Source of the DNA: Rhodobacteraceae bacterium HLUCCO18
GTDB lineage: Bacteria > Pseudomonadota > Alphaproteobacteria > Rhodobacterales > Rhodobacteraceae
Length of the DNA stretch: 34,132 nt
NCBI GenBank assembly: GCA_001314805.1
Contig: LJSY01000032.1
Coordinates: forward strand, 17,445 to 51,576
Direction: 5' to 3'
Shown here: one piece after another, positions 15,072-23,151 of the stretch
How positions within the stretch are numbered: position 1 is the stretch's first letter
Layout of the letters: each line of letters starts with the position of its first letter
Translations under genes and position numbers: made by a program
The notes under the pieces: generated by a model
Told to the model about the DNA's origin: nothing
The model's database searches: none
The model's input: only the letters and a program-made list of their open reading frames with translations

Positions 15072-15881
15072 CTAGTCGCCTTCCTTCGAGGTCGCAGTGT
15101 CCAGCGCTGCGCGGGCCCTGGGGCCATGAAAATAGGCGCGCACCCAGGGATGATCGACCGTCAGCATGTGCTGCATCGTGCCGGTGACCAACACCTTGCG
15201 CTCCGCGAGAACGGCGATGCGGTCGCATACCGCGTGCAGCGTGTCCAGATCGTGGGTGACCAGAAACACCGTAAGTCCAAGCGATCGGCTGAGTCCATGG
15301 ATCAGCTCGTCGAAGTCGGCGGCGCCGATCGGGTCGAGCCCGGCCGTCGGTTCGTCGAGGAAAACGATCTCGGGGTCGAGGGCGAGCGCACGGGCAAGGC
15401 CTGCGCGCTTTCGCATGCCCCCCGATAACTCGGAGGGGTACTTGTCGCCCGCGTTCGGCGGCAAGCCTGCCATCGCGATCTTGAGGTCGGCCAGCGCGCG
15501 GGAGGTTTCGGGGTCGAGCCCCTCGACCGCCTTCATCGGCACCTCGACGTTCTCGCGGACCGTCAGCGACGAAAACAGCGCGCCGTCCTGGAACATGACC
15601 CCCCAGCGGGCCTCGAGCCTCGACCGTTCCTCCAACCCGGCATCCAGCACGTCCGTGCCCAGCACCCGGACGGTTCCGGCCGCAGGTTCGATCAGTCCCG
15701 CGATGGTCCGCAGAAGGACCGACTTGCCCGTGCCCGAACCGCCGACCACGCCGAGGATCTCGCCACGGTAGACATCGAGGTCGAGCCCCTGGTGCACGAC
15801 ATGATCGCCGAACTGGTTGCGCAGGCCGCGCACCTCGATGACGACCTCACGGTTCCCGTCCCTGGCACCTTCCTGCGTCAT
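15072..15881 (-). CDS. MlaF-like ABC transporter ATPase
   Basis: 269 aa from the ATG at 15881, which overlaps the last base of the permease stop (TGATG). Seen: Walker A GGSGTGKSVLL (about residues 46-56), Q-loop VMFQDGALFSSLTVREN, signature LSGGMRKRAGLARAL, Walker B EIVFLDEPTAGLDP and switch His in VTHDLDT. The GDALFSSLTV-type Q-loop and LSGGM(R/K)KR signature are characteristic of MlaF/Ttg2A ATPases. It energises lipid movement by the MlaE-like permease and the MCE protein. The complete set of permease, ATPase, MCE and lipoprotein in one operon argues for a functional system. Confidence 0.92.
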   Translation of the reverse strand: MTQEGARDGNREVVIEVRGLRNQFGDHVVHQGLDLDVYRGEILGVVGGSGTGKSVLLRTIAGLIEPAAGTVRVLGTDVLDAGLEERSRLEARWGVMFQDGALFSSLTVRENVEVPMKAVEGLDPETSRALADLKIAMAGLPPNAGDKYPSELSGGMRKRAGLARALALDPEIVFLDEPTAGLDPIGAADFDELIHGLSRSLGLTVFLVTHDLDTLHAVCDRIAVLAERKVLVTGTMQHMLTVDHPWVRAYFHGPRARAALDTATSKEGD

Positions 15882-17017
15882 CAGACCCCAAGCTCGGAGA
15901 AGAAGATGGAAAAGAGCGCGTCGGCGACGATGACCAGGAAGATCGCCGCCACGACCGAGCGCGATGTCTGCTGGCCGAGGGAATCCGCATTCCCTTTCAC
16001 CTGCATGCCGCAATAACACCCGACGACGCCGATGATGATCGCGAAGACCGGCGCCTTGACCAGCCCCACGCCCAGATGATTGACGTTCTCCCCCTCAAGC
16101 AGTCTCACGCGGAACATCTCGGGCGAAATTCCGAGCTCGATCCAGGACATCAGGGCGCCCCCGACAAGGCCCGATACATTCGCGATAAGGCCCAGAATGG
16201 GCAGCATCAGCAGGAGCGCCAGGATACGCGGCACGAAGAGAACGCTCGCGGTGTCCAGACCGAGGGTGCGCATCGCATCGATCTCCTCGCGCATCTTCAT
16301 CGACCCGATCGCGGCGGTGAAGGCCGAGGCCGTGCGGCCCGCGACGATGATCGCCGTCAGGAGGATGCCGAGTTCGCGGAGGATGGAGACGGAGATCAGG
16401 TCGACCACGAAGACCTCGGCCCCGAACTGGCGAAGCTGAACCGCCCCCTGGAACGCCAGAACGACACCGATCAGGAACCCCATGAGGGCGACGATGGGGA
16501 CCGCGCGGACACCGACATCCTCGCAGTGATGCACGAGGGCCGTGACCCGAAATTGCCTCGGGCGGAGTGCAAGCCGGGCGAGACGGCTCAGGAATATGCC
16601 GAGGTATCCGGTCATGCCGAGCAGGGTCGAGACGCCCTCGGCCACGCGGCGGCCCAACTGTTCGACGAAGCCCTGATCCTGCTCGGGGCGGTCGGATCCC
16701 TCCGCGCGCTTCTGGCTGTCGAGCGCGGCGGCAACGGTGTCCAGAAGCGCCTCCGCCCGGGAGGTCGCGCCGCGCAGCCGAAAGCTTCCGCCGCCCACCT
16801 GCAGTCGCTGTTCCAGCCGGGTCAGCGACCATGCGCCCGCGGTGTCGAGATGCTCGAGCCGTTCGATATCGACCAGCAGATCCGTATCGGACCGAATGTC
16901 CTTCAGCGCGCCCTCGACGGCACCGACCGAGCGAATCGTGAACGCCCCGTCCAGAATGGCGGTCGTCCTGCCCTCCCGGACTTCGATTTCGACAGTAGCC
17001 AGTTGCTTGCTTGCCAT
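15881..17017 (-). CDS. MlaE-type ABC permease with N-terminal STAS domain
   Basis: 378 aa. Seen: residues about 5-95 form an STAS-like domain (VDIERLEHLDTAGAWSLTRL, with the D-T-A-G/S type loop), a linker, then an MlaE permease domain from about 130 with PIVALMGFLIGVVLAFQGA, LGILLTAIIVAGRTASAFTA, MKMREEIDAMRTLGL (the coupling segment) and several further membrane helices. In E. coli the STAS protein (MlaB) is separate; here it is fused to the permease, as in many alphaproteobacteria. The STAS domain probably regulates or stabilises the ATPase. It is the first gene of the operon; the ATG has only a weak ribosome site. Confidence 0.92.
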   Translation of the reverse strand: MASKQLATVEIEVREGRTTAILDGAFTIRSVGAVEGALKDIRSDTDLLVDIERLEHLDTAGAWSLTRLEQRLQVGGGSFRLRGATSRAEALLDTVAAALDSQKRAEGSDRPEQDQGFVEQLGRRVAEGVSTLLGMTGYLGIFLSRLARLALRPRQFRVTALVHHCEDVGVRAVPIVALMGFLIGVVLAFQGAVQLRQFGAEVFVVDLISVSILRELGILLTAIIVAGRTASAFTAAIGSMKMREEIDAMRTLGLDTASVLFVPRILALLLMLPILGLIANVSGLVGGALMSWIELGISPEMFRVRLLEGENVNHLGVGLVKAPVFAIIIGVVGCYCGMQVKGNADSLGQQTSRSVVAAIFLVIVADALFSIFFSELGV

Positions 17018-17316
17018 GACCAGATAACTCAGAACACAGACTCCGTTCCGCCTTCGGGCGGCCCGGTCCTCGTTCGGTGGATATGGGACAGGTCTAAGGG
17101 GAAGAAGCCGCCGCGCCTAGGGGGCGCCCGGTTCCAAACCATCCCGCGCGCCCCGATCCCGACCTCCCGACCTGGTCGCGGTCATGCCTCCCGGCGATGC
17201 ATGGTCCGCCGCGCTCCGGGGTCTCAGTCAAGGCAATCTGCATCGCATGCCGGCGCTTCAGGCGGTCCTGGCGCAGCTCCGGGCAATGCCGCCGGCAGAG
17301 CCGGCCGGGGGGCCGG
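17018..17316. other. Non-coding stretch upstream of the lipid transport operon
   Basis: About 300 bases without a convincing gene. It contains a CCGCC-TTCG-GGCGG hairpin (17048-17061) and a GC-rich run of GGCC/GCCGG repeats near 17,295-17,316. It should hold the promoter of the MlaE operon (minus strand), but I could not identify a clear -35/-10 pair. Confidence 0.4.
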
Positions 17317-17849
17317 TCAGATTGAGGAGGCCGCGAAGGCCAGCCCGTTCAGGCCGGACACGACCGCCCAGAACGGCGCGAAGACGATGCCGACATGCCG
17401 TCCGTTCCCCGACACCCTCGGATGCCGACCAAGGCCCGGGATGCCCGCTTGGTTGGCGTTCACCAGGGTGAACAGGACCGCCATGATCCCGAAGACGAGA
17501 TGCAGGGCGTGACGGTCCGCCAGGGCAGGGTCAGCCCGTAGAGCACTCCGGCCGCCACCGCGAGAAACGCCAGCGCGCCCTGGCGTTGCTCGAACAGGAT
17601 GAGAAAGATGTAGTCCGCACCGGCGGGGTGCTTGTCGCCCGGCGCGGCGGCAAGGGCCGCATCCAGCATGGCGATCTGGTCGTCATGGGTCAGCGCCTTC
17701 GTCGGGCGCGGCAGACCGGGGGCGAAAACCGGAAGCACCCAGTTCACCACCCAGCGGCCCCAGAGCGGACGATAAACCTCGACGGCGTGGACGATTGCCG
17801 GGGCGAGGCACAGAAGAAGCCCGAGGGTGGAGATCAGGGTATCCGACAT
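17317..17849 (-). pseudogene. Small membrane protein gene broken by a one-base frameshift
   Basis: From the ATG at 17849 the frame gives MSDTLISTLGLLLCLAPAI, a stretch with charged and aromatic residues, and a membrane segment AFLAVAAGVLYGLTLPW, then becomes unlike a protein (TVTPCISSSGSW) and stops at 17460. In the next frame, from about 17,515, it continues as a clear membrane protein: HALHLVFGIMAVLFTLV, then PFWAVVSGLNGLAFAASSI, stopping at 17317. The span is 533 bases, one short of 178 codons, so a single missing base near 17,505-17,525 explains both halves. The restored product would be about 177 aa with four hydrophobic stretches. Function unknown. A true mutation and a sequencing error cannot be told apart here. 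Confidence 0.75.
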
Positions 17850-17925
17850 TGACGGGGGCTTTCGCAACAGACTGAGGGGAATGCGCAGGGCCCGGCAAAC
17901 CCGAGGTTGCCGGACCCGGGCTCGA

Positions 17926-18399
17926 TCACTCGGCGGTCAATTGCCCGATGGCCCCGGTCCAGTCCTCGAGGTGGTAGGTGAGCGTGATGCGCCCGTCCTC
18001 GACCGTCACGATGTCGATCGACATGGCCTCGAAGCTCTTGCCGGTGGCCGGATCGACCCCGAAGAACGGGCCGACCGGTGTGCCGCGGAAGAGGCTGCGT
18101 ACCACGAACCGCCCGTCGCCGAGGTCGATGATCTCCTGCGGCTCCCATTCGAGGTCCGGCACGACCTGCCCGAGAAAGGCGATCGTGTTGAGCATGCCTT
18201 GCGCGCCCTCGCCGCCCGGCGGGGTCGGGATCGAGACGACATCGGGGGAAAACACCTCGAAATATCGCTCCTCCGTCGTCCCCGCCGGGTCGGTGAGGAT
18301 GTCGGAATAGAAGGCGCGCACCGTCTCGATATCATCGGCGAGCGTCGGGCCGGCAAATGTGGTCGCCGCGAGGACGACGGTTGCGAGGATCCTTTTCAT
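17926..18399 (-). CDS. Secreted SnoaL/NTF2-like protein
   Basis: 157 aa from the ATG at 18399 with AAAGGA upstream. Seen: a signal peptide (MKRILATVVLAATTFAGPTLA), then a small alpha+beta domain with DIETVRAFYSDIL, LNTIAFLGQVVPDLEWEPQEII, and DIVTVEDGRITLTYHLEDWTG, matching the SnoaL-like polyketide-cyclase/ester-hydrolase fold of the NTF2 superfamily. Such proteins bind small hydrophobic ligands or act as enzymes. The periplasmic location implied by the signal is less common. It lies 40 bases downstream of the deleted SDR gene and is probably controlled by the divergent TetR regulator. Confidence 0.78.
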   Translation of the reverse strand: MKRILATVVLAATTFAGPTLADDIETVRAFYSDILTDPAGTTEERYFEVFSPDVVSIPTPPGGEGAQGMLNTIAFLGQVVPDLEWEPQEIIDLGDGRFVVRSLFRGTPVGPFFGVDPATGKSFEAMSIDIVTVEDGRITLTYHLEDWTGAIGQLTAE

Positions 18400-18439
18400 G
18401 AGTCTTTGTCCTTTCGGGTTTGCGGGAAAATCGAGTTGG

Positions 18440-18580
18440 TCAGGCATCTGCGAGCCCGAGACAGGTGTCGACGACCAGTTGCGGATCGGGGGCTTCGTCG
18501 CTCGACAGCATCTCGCCGAAGCCGCTGCAGGCACCCGTGATCACCACCGTCCGGTCCCTGTCCGTGACTGTACGCGACAT
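18440..18580 (-). pseudogene. Internally deleted SDR gene
   Basis: 46 codons from the ATG at 18580, which has AGGAG 9 bases upstream. The start looks like an intact short-chain dehydrogenase (RDRTVVITGACSGFGEML, the TGxxxGxG loop). It then jumps to APDPQLVVDTCLGLADA, which resembles the C-terminal DP-x-LV-A helix of this SDR class. About 170-200 residues including the Ser-Tyr-Lys active site are missing, so no enzyme is made. The promoter, ribosome site and adjacent TetR operators remain, so the leader still serves the SnoaL-like gene downstream. Confidence 0.65.
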
Positions 18581-18607
18581 GCTGCGTGCTCCTGCTTGAA
18601 CGTCTTT

Positions 18608-18621
18608 GTACCGAGTGGTAC
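18608..18621. promoter_or_regulatory. TetR-type operator site A
   Basis: GTACCGAGTGGTAC is a palindrome with 5-bp arms about a GAGT centre. It shares the form RTACCGARTGGTAY with site B and covers the probable -10 region of the minus-strand promoter whose -35 is TTGACG (18644-18639). Confidence 0.65.
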
Positions 18622-18638
18622 GGATATCCGCCAAGCGC

Positions 18639-18644
18639 CGTCAA
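18639..18644 (-). promoter_or_regulatory. Candidate -35 element for the deleted SDR/SnoaL transcript
   Basis: TTGACG on the minus strand, lying between the two TetR operators. A 17-base spacer leads into operator site A; the -10 hexamer itself (GTACCA) is poor, so this is only a candidate. Confidence 0.3.
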
Positions 18645-18652
18645 GGTATAAA

Positions 18653-18666
18653 ATACCGAATGGTAT
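18653..18666. promoter_or_regulatory. TetR-type operator site B
   Basis: ATACCGAATGGTAT is a palindrome with 5-bp arms about GAAT, matching site A in 12 of 14 positions. It ends four bases before the start codon of the TetR gene and directly follows a TATAAA box (18647-18652), so binding would repress the regulator itself. Confidence 0.7.
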
Positions 18667-18670
18667 AAAA

Positions 18671-19276
18671 ATGGATGACAGTGATCCCAGACCCACGCGC
18701 GGCCGACCGCGCACGATGGATGCCGAGGCGGTGCTCGAGGTCGCCATGAGCGCCTATTGGCAGCGCGACCCCGCCGACGTGTCGGTCAATGCGATCTGTC
18801 AGATGGCGGGCGTCTCCAAGCCTTCGCTCTACCGCGAGTTCGGCAGCGAGGACGGGCTGACGCGCGCGGCGCTCGACAGGTATGCCGGGCGGGTGCTTTC
18901 GGACGTGTTCGCGATCCTTCAGGGCGGCAAGGACCTGCGGGCAACGCTCGACGCGCTGGTCGATTTCGCCTGCGCCGACCCGCGCATGGAAACCGGCTGC
19001 CTGTTCTACAAGATGCGCGCGGGCAAGCACCGGCTGGGACCCGAGACGCGCGCGCGGGTCGAGGAGATCGACGCGGCGGCCCATGCAGCTTACGCCGCGT
19101 TCCTGCAATCGCGCAGGGATGCCGGCGACTGGCCCGGCGCCCTGTCGGTGGAGGAGGGAGCGACCTATCTCGGCGAACAGATCGCGCTGGCCATCACCCA
19201 GCGTGCCTCGGGCGTGGACCCGGCCCGTATCCGCGCGATGCTGGAGCTTGCTCTATCGGTGCTCTCGCGACCGTGA
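18671..19276 (+). CDS. TetR family transcriptional regulator
   Basis: 201 aa. Seen: an N-terminal RPTRGRPRTMD arm, then a TetR helix-turn-helix (DVSVNAICQMAGVSKPSLYREFGSEDGL, about residues 37-64), then an all-helical ligand domain with DFACADPRMETGCLFYKM, a pattern seen in many TetR proteins of this group. The start codon directly follows operator site B, and a leaderless or short-leader transcript is likely as no ribosome site is visible. It should repress itself and the divergent SDR-remnant/SnoaL genes, releasing DNA on binding an unknown ligand. Confidence 0.9.
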   Translation: MDDSDPRPTRGRPRTMDAEAVLEVAMSAYWQRDPADVSVNAICQMAGVSKPSLYREFGSEDGLTRAALDRYAGRVLSDVFAILQGGKDLRATLDALVDFACADPRMETGCLFYKMRAGKHRLGPETRARVEEIDAAAHAAYAAFLQSRRDAGDWPGALSVEEGATYLGEQIALAITQRASGVDPARIRAMLELALSVLSRP

Positions 19277-19455
19277 CGGCCTCCGCACTCGGCGGGGTTA
19301 CCTCACCGCGGCAGCATCGATGAGAGGAATTTCGCGCATGCAAAATCAATTTGTTGCTTTTCTGCAGGCGCACGGTGAGGCTCATCCCCGGGGGCTGCAG
19401 TGCAGCGACGCCGGACGAATCGACCCGGCGCTCTGCGGCAGAGCGGAGTCTGGCC

Positions 19456-20565
19456 TTGCGCATCCTCTTCGCGGGCGGAAACGGGTGGTTGCCCGAAGCC
19501 ACCGGTGGCACCCAGAACAGCACCGAGCATCTGATCCGTCAGGCCGGCGTCGCGGGACATGACTGCGCCGTGCTTTGCGGTCTGGTCGGGCGCGGTGCCT
19601 TCGGCCTGCGCCTGCGTGCGCAACGCAAGGTTCTCGGTCGTCCTTTCAGCACCGACCGGATTCTGGGTTACGAGGTCATGCGCACGTGGACCCCGTTCGC
19701 GCCGGAAACGATCGGCGCGGCGGTGGCGCGGTTCCGACCGGATGTGGCGGTGGTCCAGACCATGGGATCGGCGCGGCTGGCGGAAGCATTGCGCGCGCTC
19801 GGGGTGCCGGTCGTGCTCTACCTGCGCAATGTCGAGTTCGAGGAGAACGGCGGCGATGTCTCGGCCATTCCGGGCGCCCGCTACATCGCCAATTCGGATT
19901 TCACCGCGGCGGCCTATGGGCGGCGCTACGGTCTGCGCTGCACCGTCATTCCGCCCACCATCGACGCCGGGGCCTACCGCAGCGACGGGCCCCGTGACCG
20001 CGCCACGCTGATCAACATCCATCCCGTCAAGGGCTACGCCATCGCGCGGGACATGGCACGCGCCTGCCCGGACATCCCGTTCCTCTTCGTGGAGGGCTGG
20101 GCGCTGGACGAGCAGGCGTTCCGGCAGGCCCGTGCCGAGATCGACGCGCTGCCCAACGCGACCTTCCTGCCCCGCACCCGCGACATGAGGGCGGTCTACG
20201 GCCGCACCCGCGTCCTGCTCGCGCCCAGCCAGTGGGAAGAGGCATGGGGCCGCGTCGCCTCGGAGGCGCATTGCAGCGGCATCCCGGTGATCGGGTCCGA
20301 CCGGGGCGGCCTGCCGCAGGCGATCGGTCCGGGCGGACTGATCGTACGGCATGACGCGCCGGTGGCCGATTGGGTCGAGGCACTCCGGTCGGTCTGGACG
20401 GATGAGAGCACCTACGCCGCCTTGTCGGAGGCGGCGTTGGGCTACGCGATGCGGCCCGACCTGAACGCCAACCGGCAGTTCGAGACCTTCATGGAAGTGC
20501 TGCGGGACGCAGTCGTTGCCGTCGGCGCGTGCCGGGAGAGTGAGGCCGCCCATGCAGTTCCGTGA
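19456..20565 (+). CDS. GT4-type glycosyltransferase (TTG start proposed)
   Basis: 369 aa from a TTG at 19456 with GGAG seven bases upstream. The longer frame from 19351 adds 35 residues of low-complexity sequence before the fold begins (LRILFAGGNGWLPEATGG). Seen: a GT-B fold with an N-terminal glycine-rich loop and a C-terminal domain containing LINIHPVKGY, FLFVEGW, APSQWEEAWGRVASEA (the acceptor/donor E-x7-E-like region) and SDRGGLPQAIGPGG. It probably adds a sugar to the lipid-linked repeat unit at the cytoplasmic face. It is clearly a paralogue of the gene at 27687-28847. It leads a run of genes, all plus strand, overlapping the next by 14 bases. Confidence 0.88.
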   Translation: MRILFAGGNGWLPEATGGTQNSTEHLIRQAGVAGHDCAVLCGLVGRGAFGLRLRAQRKVLGRPFSTDRILGYEVMRTWTPFAPETIGAAVARFRPDVAVVQTMGSARLAEALRALGVPVVLYLRNVEFEENGGDVSAIPGARYIANSDFTAAAYGRRYGLRCTVIPPTIDAGAYRSDGPRDRATLINIHPVKGYAIARDMARACPDIPFLFVEGWALDEQAFRQARAEIDALPNATFLPRTRDMRAVYGRTRVLLAPSQWEEAWGRVASEAHCSGIPVIGSDRGGLPQAIGPGGLIVRHDAPVADWVEALRSVWTDESTYAALSEAALGYAMRPDLNANRQFETFMEVLRDAVVAVGACRESEAAHAVP

Positions 20566-21643
20566 GCGGTCGGATACCGGCGTGGTGACGCTCGAAACGG
20601 TCCGCGCGCCGGACAGGCCGGCGGCGGGTCCCGCGCATCCGCGCACCATCGCGCTGAAGCCGCTGGATGCGCCCGCGAACCGGTTTCCGGGGCTTCTGGC
20701 GGAGGCCATCGGGGATGCGCTCGACCACCGGATCGTTCCATTCGCATGGGACAGGCTCGGGACGGGCGCCTACGACACGGTGGTCTTTCACTGGCCGACC
20801 GAGTTCTTCCGTCCGGACAGTCGCCGCAAGACCTTGGCCCTGCTCGCCCGTGCCGCCCGGGACAAGCTGCGCCATGGCACGCGGTTTTTCTGGATCGTGC
20901 ACAACCTCGAACCCCATGACGGCGGCAGCCTGTCCTCGCCGCTGACCCGGTCGCTGTTCTTCCGGCTGCTCGACGGGCTGATCTTCCTGTCGGAGGACTC
21001 GCGGGCGCAGCTGCATGCCCGCCACCCGGAAACGCGGCGCATCGCCTCGCTGGTGACCGCGCACGGCACCTATCCCCAAGTGGCGCGGCCGCCGCGGCCC
21101 TTCGCGCCGCCGGAAGGCCCTGTGCGCCTTCTGTTTTTCGGCGCGATCCGGGCCTACAAGAACCCTGTGGGCCTCGTCCGGGCCGCGAGCGCCGCCGATG
21201 GCGTGCCCTTCGAGCTGACGCTGGCGGGGTCCGTCTGGCAGCATGGCGACCTCGCAAAGGACATCGTCACCACCGCCGGGGGCGATCCGCGCATCACGCT
21301 CGATATCCGCGAACACCCGATCCTCGAGGACGAACTGGAGGCGATGATCGACGCCCATGACGCGGTCGTGCTGCCCTATGACAAGGTGCTCAACAGCGGC
21401 GTCGCGCTGCATGCGCTGTGCCGCAACAAGCCGATCCTCGGCCCGAACACGGGCAGCCTGCCGGAATTGCGCGGGCAGGTCGGCGCGCCTTGGGTCCGCC
21501 TGTTCGACGGCCCCTTCGCCGCGCCGCACATCGCGAAGTTCGTGAGCCATGTACGCGGCCTTTCCGCCGCGACCCCGGACCTGAGCCGCCACGACTGGAC
21601 TCGGATCGGCCGGGAGACCGCAGATTTCCTGGTGGCGCCATGA
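20552..21643 (+). CDS. Glycosyltransferase, GT4/GumI-like
   Basis: 363 aa from the ATG at 20552 with GTGAGG seven bases upstream; a start 36 bases earlier is possible. Seen: a GT-B-like protein with VVFHWPTEFF, FFWIVHNLEPHD (a motif I associate with GumI-type mannosyltransferases), LIFLSEDSRAQL, LLFFGAIRAYKNPVGLVRA in the donor domain, and VVLPYDKVLNSGVALHAL. The last segment is the usual donor-phosphate region. Predicted role: cytoplasmic assembly of the exopolysaccharide repeat unit. The sugar cannot be assigned. It is coupled by ATGA to the flippase gene. Confidence 0.82.
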   Translation: MQFRERSDTGVVTLETVRAPDRPAAGPAHPRTIALKPLDAPANRFPGLLAEAIGDALDHRIVPFAWDRLGTGAYDTVVFHWPTEFFRPDSRRKTLALLARAARDKLRHGTRFFWIVHNLEPHDGGSLSSPLTRSLFFRLLDGLIFLSEDSRAQLHARHPETRRIASLVTAHGTYPQVARPPRPFAPPEGPVRLLFFGAIRAYKNPVGLVRAASAADGVPFELTLAGSVWQHGDLAKDIVTTAGGDPRITLDIREHPILEDELEAMIDAHDAVVLPYDKVLNSGVALHALCRNKPILGPNTGSLPELRGQVGAPWVRLFDGPFAAPHIAKFVSHVRGLSAATPDLSRHDWTRIGRETADFLVAP

Positions 21644-23151
21644 TCGGGATCGGCGGACGCATCGCGAAAGGCGCGGCCTGGATCGCGGCCTCCCGCGTGG
21701 TCATCAGCGTGCTCGGCTTCGTCAACGTGCTGGTGCTCGCACGCCTTCTGACGCCAGAGGATTTCGGCCTCGTCGCCATCGTCATGGCCGCCTCGGCGAT
21801 CATGATGGCGGCGACGGAACTGTCGCTGTCGCAGGCGCTGGTGCAGCACCGCGACCCGGAGGAGGCGCATTACCACACCGCCTTCACGATCAACCTCTTG
21901 CGCGCGGTCATCGTGGCGGCGATCGCCGTTGCGCTGAGCGGCCCGGTCGCGGCAGCCTATGGCGACGCTCGGCTCGGGCCGCTGTTCCTGTCGATCGGCT
22001 TCTCGGCGCTGATCGTGGGCGGGATCAACCCCCGGCTCGCGCTCATGTCCCGCGACCTCGTGTTCTGGCAGGACTTCGCGACCCGGGCGAGCGACAAGCT
22101 GGTCGCGGTGGTCACCTCCATCGCGGTCGCGGCGATCTGGCAGAGCTACTGGGCGCTCGTCATCGGCGTCGTGGCGGGGCAGGTCTGTGCGCTGGTGGTG
22201 TCCTATGTCATCATCCCGTTCCGCCCCCGGCTGAGCCTGTCGAGGTGGCGCGACCTGATGTCCTTCTCCATCTGGGTGGGGCTGGGGCAGGCCGTCAACA
22301 CGATCAACTGGCGCTTCGACCAGCTGCTGGCGGGCTACATGCTCGGCAATGCGCAACTGGGCTACTATTCGGTCGGCGACAGGCTGGCGGTGCTGCCCAC
22401 GCGCGAGGCCACGCAGCCCCTGGCGCAGGCGGTCTTTCCCGGCTTCGCGCGGCTGGCCGATGACCCGCCGCGCCTGCGCGCTGCCTACCGCAGGGCGCAG
22501 ACGGCCCTGAGCGCCGTGGCCCTTCCGGCCGGTGTCGGCTTCGCGGTGACGGCCGAGCCGCTCGTGCTGCTGGCCATGGGCGAGGACTGGCGGCCGGTGA
22601 TCCCGGTGATCCAGATCCTCGCCAGCATCTTCGCCGTGCAGACGCTGGCAACCCCGGTGCAGCCGCTGGCCATGGGCCTCGGCGCGACGCGCGCGCTGTT
22701 CAACCGCAGCGTCCTGACCCTCGCGATCCGTGTGCCGATCACGGTCTTCGGCCTGTTGGCGGGGGGGCTGATGGGGCTTTTGTGGGCGCGTTGCGCCACG
22801 GGACTGATCGGCATGGCGATCAACATGCACCTTGTCACGCGCCTCATGGCGGTGCCGGTCCTGCGGCAGGTCACCGGCAATGCGCGGACACTGGCCGCGA
22901 CCGCCGCGATGGCGGCCGCCACCCATGGCGCCGGTCAGGCGCTGACGCCCGGGGATGCGGGGACGTGGCCGGCGCTCCTGCTGCAGGCCGGCGGGATGAT
23001 CGCAACGGGGGCGCTGGTCTATCCCGCCGCGATGTTGGGCCTGTGGTTCGCCGCCGGACGCCCCGATGGCCCCGAACGCGACATGATCCATTTCGGAGGA
23101 GCGTCGCTTGCCGCCGCGCGCCTGCGCCTGACAGCGAGGCCCGCCGGATGA
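21640..23151 (+). CDS. Polysaccharide flippase, Wzx/ExoT family
   Basis: 503 aa. Seen: a first segment GAAWIAASRVVISVLGFVNV, then LARLLTPEDFGLVAIVMAAS, a hallmark of PST-family polysaccharide transporters (WzxC/AmsL/ExoT), about twelve further hydrophobic stretches, NWRFDQLLAGYMLGNAQLGYYSVGDRL, which is a conserved loop in this family, and FPGFARLADDP. It should flip undecaprenyl-linked repeat units across the inner membrane. ATGA overlaps at both ends (21640 and 23148) indicate tight coupling with the flanking glycosyltransferase and pyruvyl transferase genes. Confidence 0.93.
   Translation: MIGIGGRIAKGAAWIAASRVVISVLGFVNVLVLARLLTPEDFGLVAIVMAASAIMMAATELSLSQALVQHRDPEEAHYHTAFTINLLRAVIVAAIAVALSGPVAAAYGDARLGPLFLSIGFSALIVGGINPRLALMSRDLVFWQDFATRASDKLVAVVTSIAVAAIWQSYWALVIGVVAGQVCALVVSYVIIPFRPRLSLSRWRDLMSFSIWVGLGQAVNTINWRFDQLLAGYMLGNAQLGYYSVGDRLAVLPTREATQPLAQAVFPGFARLADDPPRLRAAYRRAQTALSAVALPAGVGFAVTAEPLVLLAMGEDWRPVIPVIQILASIFAVQTLATPVQPLAMGLGATRALFNRSVLTLAIRVPITVFGLLAGGLMGLLWARCATGLIGMAINMHLVTRLMAVPVLRQVTGNARTLAATAAMAAATHGAGQALTPGDAGTWPALLLQAGGMIATGALVYPAAMLGLWFAAGRPDGPERDMIHFGGASLAAARLRLTARPAG

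Noticed and set aside
17048-17061. CCGCC-TTCG-GGCGG considered as terminator
   Set aside because: There is no T-run on either side and no plus-strand gene ends nearby; it is kept only as a note in the non-coding stretch.
21376-23091. Minus-strand open frame of 571 codons opposite the flippase gene
   Set aside because: The translation is rich in His, Gln, Arg and Asp, typical of the antisense of membrane segments, whereas the plus strand has hallmark flippase motifs.
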